From contig JAFALP010000189.1 of assembly GCA_019234175.1 (NCBI GenBank), positions 1-10,100 of the forward strand: a stretch of 10,100 nt of DNA, given 5' to 3'. The stretch is from Actinomycetota bacterium (GTDB lineage Bacteria; Actinomycetota; Thermoleophilia; Gaiellales; Gaiellaceae). A program made the position numbers and the translations under genes. Shown one piece after another: positions 5,010 through 10,100 of the stretch (position 1 is its first letter; each line of letters opens with the position of its first letter). The notes beneath the pieces are model-generated. The model was given only the letters and a program-made list of their open reading frames with translations, made no database searches and was not told the origin of the DNA.

Positions 5010-6917
5010 GTGAGCCGCTACGCCTCCGTCTACCCGCTCGTCACCGCCCGCGCGGTCGCGCGCACGTTCACGTACGAGGTGCCGGACGAGGCGCGCGTCG
5101 GCGACGTCGTCGAGGTGCTGTTCGGCAACGCGCGGCGGCGCGGCGTCGTCACCGAAGTCGGCGTCGCGCCGCCCGAGGGCGTGGACGCGGCCGCGATCGA
5201 GCGCGTCGCCGAATCGGTGCCGCCGGCCCTGGTCGAGCTCGCGCTGTGGATCGCGGACTACTACGGCTCGACACCGGCACGTGCGCTCTCGCTCGTCGCC
5301 CCGTCGCATCCGAAGCGGCGCGGCGAGCGGCGCACCGTCGGCGGCGCGCTCGCCGCCGAGCCCGCGCCGACGCGGCTGTCGCCCGCCCAGGAGGTCGCCC
5401 TCGCCCGCATCGAGACGCTGCTCGACGGCGGCGGCGGCAACGTCCTGCTGCACGGCGCCACCGGCAGCGGCAAGACGGAGGTGTACATCCGCGCATGCGA
5501 GGCGGCGCTCGCGCGCGGGCGCGGGGCGATCGTGCTCGTTCCCGAGATCGCGCTCACGCCGCAGGCGCTGGGCCGCTTCCGCGAGCGCTTCGGCGACCGC
5601 GTTGCGGTCCTGCACTCCGCGTTGAGCGAGGCGGAGCGCCGCGACGAGCGCGAGCGCATCGCGTCCGGCGAGGCGCCCATCGTCGTCGGCGCGCGCTCGG
5701 CGGTGTTCGCACCGGTTCCGTCGCTCGGGATCGTCTGCGTCGACGAAGAGCACGACGCGTCCTACAAGCAGGAGTCGGACCCGCGTTACGACGCGCGCAC
5801 CGTCGCCGCGAAGCGCGCCGCGCTCGAAGGCGCCGTGGCCGTGTTCGGATCGGCGACGCCGCGCCCGGAGACGTGGCAGCCGCTGGAGCGGATCGAGCTC
5901 GGCGGCCGGCTGGCGGCGCCGCTTCCGTCCGTTCGCGTCGTCGACCTCCGCCGCGAGGCCGGGTATCCGCTGTCGGCTCCGCTGCTCCGCGAGCTGGGCG
6001 GACTCGTCGAGCGCGACGGCAAGGGGATCCTCCTGCTCAACCGCCGCGGCGTCGCGCCCGCGGTGCATTGCCGCGCCTGCGGCGCCACGCGCCGCTGCCC
6101 CAACTGCGACGTCGCCCTCACGCTGCACGGCGACGGCGCACTGCATTGCCACCACTGCGGCCGCTCGGAGCAGATGGGGGAGACCTGCCCCGCATGCGGC
6201 TCCACCGAGGTCGCGCGCATCGGCGCCGGCACGCAGAAGCTCGAGCGCGAGCTTGCGAAGCACGTGCCGGAGCTGGAGGTGATCCGCCTCGACGCCGACG
6301 TCGACGACGTGCACGAGCCGCTCGAGCGCTTCGCGCACGCGAGGCGCGCGGTGCTCGTCGGGACGCAGATGGTGGCGAAGGGCCACCACTTCTCCGGCGT
6401 CGAGCTCGCCGCCGTCGTCGACGCCGACACGGGCCTCTCGCTGCCGGACTTCCGCGCGGAGGAGCGCACGTTCCAGCTGCTGACGCAGCTCGCGGGCCGC
6501 AGCGGGCGCGACGCTCCCGGCCGCGTGCTCGTGCAGACGTTCCAGCCGGACGCGCGTGCGATCGCATACGCCGCGCGGCACGACGTCGCCGGCTTCCTCA
6601 CCGAGGAGCTCGACCGCCGTCGCGCGCTCGGCTATCCGCCGTTCACGCACCTCGTGCGCATCGTCGTCTCCGGCCCCGATCAAGGGGACACGCTGCGCGC
6701 CCTCGAGGAGCTCAAAGCGGGCCTCCCCGGCGTCGAGCTGCTCGGTCCCGCGCCATTGCTCCGCCTTCGTGGACGACGCCGTGCGCAGCTCGTCGCGAAG
6801 ACCGCGCATGCGCGCGCGCTCGCGTCGCGAGCGGCCGCGCTCCTCGCCGCCGCCGCACCGGCGATGCGCCGCGCAGGCCTCAGCGCCGTGGTCGACGTGG
6901 ACCCGCAAACCCTTTAG
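5010..6917 (+). CDS. priA: Primosomal protein N' (replication restart helicase PriA)
   Basis: DNA helicase that recognises abandoned replication forks and D-loops and reloads the replisome. It has 635 aa, shorter than the E. coli protein (732) but with all parts. Residues 1-100 form the 3'-DNA-binding region (YPLVTARAVARTFTYEVPD). Walker A is GATGSGKTE (149-157), Walker B is VDEEHDASYKQE (244-255), and FGSATP is motif III (279-284). Zinc-binding cysteines in four CxxC pairs are at 354/357, 363/366, 380/383 and 393/396. C-terminal helicase motifs include GTQMVAKGHHF (451-461) and QLAGRSGR (493-500). PriA of mycobacteria and streptomycetes has lost its helicase motifs; this one retains them, so it should be an active ATPase. 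GTG 5010 fits the family N-terminus and lies 6 bases after a -10-like box. The final TAG also forms part of the mscL -10 hexamer. Confidence 0.97.
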   Translation: MSRYASVYPLVTARAVARTFTYEVPDEARVGDVVEVLFGNARRRGVVTEVGVAPPEGVDAAAIERVAESVPPALVELALWIADYYGSTPARALSLVAPSHPKRRGERRTVGGALAAEPAPTRLSPAQEVALARIETLLDGGGGNVLLHGATGSGKTEVYIRACEAALARGRGAIVLVPEIALTPQALGRFRERFGDRVAVLHSALSEAERRDERERIASGEAPIVVGARSAVFAPVPSLGIVCVDEEHDASYKQESDPRYDARTVAAKRAALEGAVAVFGSATPRPETWQPLERIELGGRLAAPLPSVRVVDLRREAGYPLSAPLLRELGGLVERDGKGILLLNRRGVAPAVHCRACGATRRCPNCDVALTLHGDGALHCHHCGRSEQMGETCPACGSTEVARIGAGTQKLERELAKHVPELEVIRLDADVDDVHEPLERFAHARRAVLVGTQMVAKGHHFSGVELAAVVDADTGLSLPDFRAEERTFQLLTQLAGRSGRDAPGRVLVQTFQPDARAIAYAARHDVAGFLTEELDRRRALGYPPFTHLVRIVVSGPDQGDTLRALEELKAGLPGVELLGPAPLLRLRGRRRAQLVAKTAHARALASRAAALLAAAAPAMRRAGLSAVVDVDPQTL

Positions 6918-6920
6918 GGT
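6915..6920 (+). promoter_or_regulatory. Candidate -10 box (TAGGGT) for mscL, overlapping the priA stop codon
   Basis: TAGGGT begins with the priA stop codon TAG (6915-6917) and ends 8 bases before the mscL ATG (6929). The stretch TCGACG (6892-6897), at 17-bp spacing, is a weak match to TTGACA. No Shine-Dalgarno site is present, so mscL may be made from a leaderless or nearly leaderless transcript. Confidence 0.45.
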
Positions 6921-6928
6921 CCCGCGCG

Positions 6929-7330
6929 ATGAAGGACTTCAAGGCGTTCCTCCTGCGCGGGAACCTCGTCGACCTCGCGGTCGCCGTCGTCATCGGCTTG
7001 GCCTTCGGGGCCGTCGTGACGGCGCTCGTCGGCGACCTGATCACGCCGCTCATCGCGGCCATCGCCGGCAAGCCCGACTTCTCCGCGCTGACCTTCACGA
7101 TCCATCACAGCCAGTTCAAGTACGGGGACTTCATCGACGCCCTGCTCTCGTTCATCACCATCGCGGCCGCCGTCTTCTTCATCGTCATCAAGCCGGTGAA
7201 CGCGCTCATGGCGCGCCGGCAGAAGGACGAGCCGACGACGCGCCCGTGCCCCTACTGCCTCAGCGAGATCCCGAACGCCGCCAGCGTCTGCGCGTCCTGC
7301 ACTAGGGACGTGCAGCCGGCCAGCGCCTGA
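6929..7330 (+). CDS. mscL: Large-conductance mechanosensitive channel MscL with C-terminal zinc ribbon
   Basis: Stretch-activated pore that releases solutes when osmotic downshock tenses the inner membrane; homopentamer. The 133 aa begin with the conserved amphipathic helix and TM1, KDFKAFLLRGNLVDLAVAVVIG (2-23), followed by GAVVTALVGDLITPLIA. A periplasmic loop (about 48-66) carries FKYGDFIDALLSF, leading into TM2 (72-92), which ends with VIKPVNAL. Instead of the plain charged C-terminal helix there is a two-CxxC module, CPYC (107-110) and CASC (121-124), a likely zinc ribbon of a kind seen in some actinobacterial MscLs. The ATG at 6929 gives the standard N-terminus. The last 29 bases overlap the 3' end of the convergent minus-strand gene. 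Confidence 0.95.
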   Translation: MKDFKAFLLRGNLVDLAVAVVIGLAFGAVVTALVGDLITPLIAAIAGKPDFSALTFTIHHSQFKYGDFIDALLSFITIAAAVFFIVIKPVNALMARRQKDEPTTRPCPYCLSEIPNAASVCASCTRDVQPASA

Positions 7331-7763
7331 GGATCCACGCCGCGTCGAGCGGCTTCCGCTCGTAGCGGCGCCCGTTCACGGGCACGAAGTCGCGCGTGCG
7401 CGGATCCATGGGCAGGCGGGCCTCAGCGGGGAAGAACCGGTTGTGGCTCGCGATCAGGCGGTTGATCTCGGAGAAGTCCCACTGCTCGGCGACCCGCGGC
7501 CAGTCCGCCGGATCGGTACTCCGATACGCCTCGTCGAGCTGCCGGACATGCTGGTCGTAGGCGTCCTCGATCGCCTTGAGGCGGCGCATCCAGATGAGCG
7601 GGCCGCCGAGCGCGCGCACGGCCGACTCCGCGTCCGGCCGGAAGTTCCGCAGGCGCGAGCGCAGCGCCTTTCCCGTCACCGGGCTGTCGGCGAGATCGGT
7701 GTCGAGGATCTCCCGCTCGTGCCGGTCGCGCGCCGTCTCCGGGCGCACGGCGCCCTGACTCAT
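7302..7763 (-). CDS. Uncharacterised protein, possible DUF1992-like
   Basis: I do not firmly recognise this protein. From ATG 7763 it has 153 aa, charged and soluble, with no signal peptide or membrane segment. It is rich in Arg, Asp and Trp: a likely helical middle (WMRRLKAIEDAYDQHVRQLDEAYRS, about 58-82) is followed by a conserved-looking C-terminal half (DFSEINRLIASHNRFFPAEARLPMDP, 96-121, then a VNGRRYERKPLDAAWIL ending). The stretch DLADSPVTGKAL (23-34) and the later EIN...HN pattern loosely recall DUF1992 (DnaJC28-type domain); that is only a suggestion. AAGGAG precedes the ATG, but just 3 bases away. GTG 7790, 27 bases upstream in frame and with a -10-like hexamer at leaderless spacing, is a real alternative (162 aa). 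It diverges from def and ends inside the 3' end of mscL. Coding character on this strand looks better than on the opposite one. Confidence 0.7.
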   Translation of the reverse strand: MSQGAVRPETARDRHEREILDTDLADSPVTGKALRSRLRNFRPDAESAVRALGGPLIWMRRLKAIEDAYDQHVRQLDEAYRSTDPADWPRVAEQWDFSEINRLIASHNRFFPAEARLPMDPRTRDFVPVNGRRYERKPLDAAWILRRWPAARP

Positions 7764-7796
7764 GATCTCCTTCAGCTCGCGCGGATCCACCCCCGG

Positions 7797-7802
7797 TAGT
7801 GT
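7797..7802 (+). promoter_or_regulatory. Candidate -10 box (TAGTGT) for the def-fmt-rsmB operon
   Basis: TAGTGT ends 9 bases before the def ATG (7812) and is the same TAGNNT type as the boxes before metK, priA and mscL. The following GCCC also recurs in the metK and priA regions. A leader of 0-3 nt is expected. No Shine-Dalgarno sequence is present. Confidence 0.45.
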
Positions 7803-7803
7803 G
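7798..7803 (-). promoter_or_regulatory. Candidate -10 (CACACT, minus strand) for the uncharacterised gene
   Basis: Read on the minus strand, CACACT ends 7 bases before the alternative GTG start at 7790. It keeps A2 and T6 of TANNNT only. It overlaps the plus-strand TAGTGT of def, so the two divergent promoters would share bases. Weak evidence. Confidence 0.2.
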
Positions 7804-7811
7804 CCCACGGC

Positions 7812-8378
7812 ATGGCGAAGGTCGAAGGGCAGGTGGTGGAGGACGAGATCCTCGATGCCGAGCGCGAAGCGCGGCGGCGACTCGCCCTTGCGCAGATCCG
7901 CCAGTACCCCGACGCTGCGCTGAAGATGCAGGCGCGCACGGTCGAGGACTTCGACGACGAGCTCGTCGATCTCGTCGAGCGCATGAAGCGGCTGATGGAG
8001 GAGGCGCGCGGGATCGGCCTCGCCGCGCCGCAGGTCGGAGTGCTGCGCCGCGTGTTCGTGTTCACACCCCGGCAGGGCCAGGTGGCGGCGGTGATCAACC
8101 CGGAGTTCTCGGACGCGAGCGAGGAGACGGAGATCTCCGAGGAGGGCTGCCTCTCGATCCAGAACGTGCTCGTTCCGATCGAGCGGCCGGTTCGCGTCAC
8201 CGTCAGCGGCAAGGACGAGCGCGGCAAGGACGTGCGCTACGAGCTGGACGACATCTACGCGCGTGCGGCGCAGCACGAGGGCGACCATCTCGACGGCGTG
8301 CTGATCATCGACCGGACGACGCCGGAAGCGCGCCGCGAGGCGCTTGCGATTCTCCGCCCGCGCATCGTCATCTCCTAG
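7812..8378 (+). CDS. def: Peptide deformylase
   Basis: Metalloenzyme (Fe2+ or Zn2+) that removes the formyl group from the N-terminal methionine of nascent proteins at the ribosome. The 188 aa contain all three family motifs: GIGLAAPQVG (67-76, motif 1), EGCLSI (111-116, motif 2, Cys113 a metal ligand) and QHEGDHLDG (154-162, motif 3, His155 and His159 as ligands, Glu156 as catalytic base). About 25 residues precede the usual start of the fold (IRQYPDAALKMQA at 29-41); this charged stretch, MAKVEGQVVEDEILDAEREARRR, looks like a helix. The next in-frame ATG is Met39, too late for the fold, so the extension appears genuine. A -10-like TAGTGT precedes the gene. The stop TAG overlaps the GTG start of fmt by one base, indicating a def-fmt operon with coupled translation. 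Confidence 0.96.
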   Translation: MAKVEGQVVEDEILDAEREARRRLALAQIRQYPDAALKMQARTVEDFDDELVDLVERMKRLMEEARGIGLAAPQVGVLRRVFVFTPRQGQVAAVINPEFSDASEETEISEEGCLSIQNVLVPIERPVRVTVSGKDERGKDVRYELDDIYARAAQHEGDHLDGVLIIDRTTPEARREALAILRPRIVIS

Positions 8379-9148
8379 TGGCCCGGCTCGCGGTGGCGGC
8401 GTCCGCGCCGTTCGGCGCCGACGTGCTGGAACGGCTCGCGTCGCGTCACGACGTCCTGCAGGTGCTCACGCGCAAGGACAAGCCGCGCGGGAGGGGGCGC
8501 AAGCTCGCGTCGACGCCGGCGGCGGAGACGGCGGAGCGGCTCGGCATCCCCGTCGTGCACGACCTCGACGAGCTCGACGCCCAGACCGTCGTGGTGGCGG
8601 CGTACGGGCTGCTCATCCCCGAGCGCGCGCTCGAGCGGGCGCTGTGGCTGAACGTCCACCCGTCGCTGCTGCCGCGCTGGCGCGGCGCAGCCCCCGTTGA
8701 GCGGGCGATCATGGCCGGCGACGCCCAGACGGGCGTGACCATCCACCGGACGATCAAGGAGCTCGACGCGGGGCCGATCGCCGCCGAGGAGGCGTTCGGC
8801 ATCGCGCCGGACGACGATGCGGGCACGGTCTACGCGCGTGCGGCCGAGCTCGCCGCGCGACTGCTCGACGAGGTGCTTCCCGACCCGGAGTTCACGCCGC
8901 AGCCGGACGAGGGCGTGACGTACGCGGAGAAGATCACCGCCGCCGACCGCGAGCTCGACCCGTCGCGCCCCGCCGCGGAGCTCGTCGACACCGTGCGCGC
9001 GCTCTCGCCGCACATCGGCGCGCGGCTCGGCGACCTGATCGTGTGGAGGGCGCGCGTCGGCGACGACGGCGCCTTCGAGCCGCTCGAGGTGCAGCCGGCC
9101 GGCGGCCGGCGCATGGCGTACGACGCGTATCTCCGTGGCCGCCGTTAG
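8378..9148 (+). CDS. fmt: Methionyl-tRNA formyltransferase, short form
   Basis: Transfers the formyl group of 10-formyl-tetrahydrofolate to initiator Met-tRNA, working with Def in the same operon. The catalytic domain is complete: LNVHPSLLPRWRGAAP (91-106) supplies Asn92 and His94, and KELDAGPI (127-134) supplies Asp130, equivalent to the Asn-His-Asp triad. The tRNA-domain entry motif VTYAEKI is at 180-186. At 256 aa it is about 55-60 residues shorter than E. coli Fmt (315). The C-terminal beta-barrel goes from LIVWRARV (220-227) almost directly to EPLEVQPAGGRRM (234-246), skipping the usual PGTI...GDG segment, and the terminal tail is short. The N-terminal GTPxFA loop is also altered (AASAPFG). 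GTG 8378 overlaps the def stop (TAGTG) and gives the right N-terminal strand; no Shine-Dalgarno site, so coupling is likely. It overlaps rsmB by 14 bases. Confidence 0.94.
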   Translation: MARLAVAASAPFGADVLERLASRHDVLQVLTRKDKPRGRGRKLASTPAAETAERLGIPVVHDLDELDAQTVVVAAYGLLIPERALERALWLNVHPSLLPRWRGAAPVERAIMAGDAQTGVTIHRTIKELDAGPIAAEEAFGIAPDDDAGTVYARAAELAARLLDEVLPDPEFTPQPDEGVTYAEKITAADRELDPSRPAAELVDTVRALSPHIGARLGDLIVWRARVGDDGAFEPLEVQPAGGRRMAYDAYLRGRR

Positions 9149-10100
9149 CGCGGCGCGACGCGCCGCCTACGAGGTCCTGCTGCGCGTCTTCGAGCAGGAC
9201 GCGTACGCCGACCGTGCCTTCCGCACTGCCGCCAAGAAGCTCGACGAGCGCGACCGGGCGTTCGCGCAGCGCCTCGCGTACGGCGCCGTGCAGCGCGTGC
9301 GCACGCTCGACCACGCGATCGAGACGCTCGGCAAGAGGCCCGTGCGCAAGCTCGACGCGCCGGTGCGCGCGTCGCTGCGCCTGGGCGCGTACCAGATCGG
9401 CTACACCGACACCGCTCCGCACGCGGCCGCGAACGAGTCGGTCGAGCTCGTCCGCGGCGCGCGCCTCGAGCGCGCCGTCCCGTTCACGAACGCCGTCATG
9501 CGCCGTCTCGCCGCCGGCATGCCCGACCTGATCGCCGCGCTTCCGGACGGGCCGCTGAAGGAGTCGTACCCGGACTGGATCTCCGACGTGTGGGTGCGCG
9601 ACCTCGGCGAGGCGGACGCACTCGCGATGATGCGCGCGCAGAACGAGCCGCTCGAGACGGTCGTGCGTCTCGTGCGCGGCGACGCTCCCGGCGAGCCGAC
9701 GGACATTCCCGGCGCGTACCGCGTCGACCGCGTCGACGAGCACGCGCTCGCCGACGGACGCGTCTGGCCGCAGAGCCGGGGCTCGCAGCTCGCCGGTCTC
9801 GCCGTCGGCGCGCAGGACGGCGAGCGCATCCTCGACCTGTGCGCGGCCCCCGGCGGCAAGGCGACCATGCTCCGCGGCGGGGTGACCGCGGTCGAGATCG
9901 ACCCGCACCGGGCGAGCGAGCTGCGCGCGAACGCCGAGCGGCTCGGCGCCGCGAACGTCACGGTCGTCGAGGCGGACGGCACCGACCTGCCGCCGGAGCT
10001 GACCGGCTTCGACCGCGCGCTCGTGGACGCGCCGTGCTCAGGGCTCGGCGTGCTCGCGTCGCGCCCCGACCTCCGCTGGCGTGCGCGGCCGCTGCCGGAG
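9135..10100 (+). CDS. rsmB: 16S rRNA (cytosine-967 C5) methyltransferase RsmB (Sun/Fmu), partial, runs off the right edge
   Basis: SAM-dependent enzyme that methylates C967 of 16S rRNA. The first 322 codons are present. Residues 5-135 match the NusB-like RNA-binding domain (ARRAAYEVLLRVFE; DRAFAQRLAYGAVQ; RASLRLGAYQIGY; FTNAVMRRLA). The Rossmann methylase follows: SAM motif I LDLCAAPGGKAT (233-244), the acidic VEID at 253-256, and motif IV VDAPCSGLGVL (297-307) with Cys301, which in family members helps release the product. The catalytic nucleophile (TCS motif VI) lies beyond the window. The loop after motif I is short. GTG 9135 is the only plausible start; it overlaps the fmt stop by 14 bases and has no Shine-Dalgarno sequence. 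def-fmt-rsmB is a widely conserved operon order. Confidence 0.94.
   Translation, partial: MAAVSAARRAAYEVLLRVFEQDAYADRAFRTAAKKLDERDRAFAQRLAYGAVQRVRTLDHAIETLGKRPVRKLDAPVRASLRLGAYQIGYTDTAPHAAANESVELVRGARLERAVPFTNAVMRRLAAGMPDLIAALPDGPLKESYPDWISDVWVRDLGEADALAMMRAQNEPLETVVRLVRGDAPGEPTDIPGAYRVDRVDEHALADGRVWPQSRGSQLAGLAVGAQDGERILDLCAAPGGKATMLRGGVTAVEIDPHRASELRANAERLGAANVTVVEADGTDLPPELTGFDRALVDAPCSGLGVLASRPDLRWRARPLPE

Noticed and set aside
4959..6908. Very long minus-strand open frame (649 codons) opposite priA
   Set aside because: Antisense shadow: repetitive Arg/Ala/Glu composition and no motifs, whereas the plus strand encodes a complete PriA.
7443..7799. Plus-strand open frame opposite the uncharacterised gene
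   Set aside because: The composition looks like antisense noise. The minus-strand product has more protein-like, patterned sequence and a better start.
1..10100. tRNA/rRNA genes, CRISPR arrays, insertion sequences, prophage or toxin-antitoxin genes
   Set aside because: No cloverleaf-like segments, spaced direct repeats, transposase or integrase motifs, or small paired toxin/antitoxin-like frames were seen; nearly all sequence is accounted for by the listed genes.

Overview
This is a very GC-rich window (roughly 70% G+C by eye) of densely packed bacterial housekeeping genes. The overall look fits an early-branching actinobacterium, for example class Thermoleophilia (Gaiellales or Solirubrobacterales). 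The reasons are strong G/C third positions, frequent GTG starts, starts preceded by TAGNNT-type -10 boxes instead of Shine-Dalgarno sequences, an MscL with a C-terminal zinc ribbon, and the metK/priA/def/fmt/rsmB neighbourhood. PriA keeps all its helicase motifs, unlike the degenerate PriA of mycobacteria and streptomycetes. The taxon is an inference; no rRNA is present.

Layout, left to right: the last codons of a Der-like GTPase; gpsA (glycerol-3-phosphate dehydrogenase, phospholipid precursor); metK (S-adenosylmethionine synthetase); a nucleotide-sugar-type SDR epimerase that appears to begin at a CTG codon overlapping the metK stop. A 55-bp convergent gap almost filled by a 47-nt near-palindrome follows. 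Next is a divergent metal-homeostasis pair: a DtxR/MntR-type repressor on the minus strand and a ZIP-family metal transporter on the plus strand, with a perfect-arm inverted repeat TGTAAGG-N4-CCTTACA just before the transporter start. Then come priA, mscL, an uncharacterised 153-162 aa gene on the minus strand, and a tightly overlapping def-fmt-rsmB operon. The window ends inside rsmB.

How the genes relate: def and fmt act on opposite ends of the formyl-methionine cycle (Fmt formylates initiator Met-tRNA, Def removes the formyl group). RsmB and MetK share SAM (MetK makes it, RsmB uses it for 16S rRNA methylation). PriA restarts stalled replication forks. The repressor/ZIP pair looks like an inserted, self-contained metal-uptake cassette within an otherwise conserved core cluster.

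Regulation: metK, priA, mscL and def each have a TAGNNT hexamer 6-9 nt before the start codon and no Shine-Dalgarno sequence, the layout expected of leaderless mRNAs. No mobile elements, CRISPR arrays, tRNAs, rRNAs or recognisable riboswitches were seen. I found no clearly new multi-gene system. The least ordinary items are the CTG-start epimerase, the altered metal site of the repressor with its candidate operator, the shortened Fmt C-terminal domain, the 47-nt intergenic palindrome, and the uncharacterised minus-strand gene.
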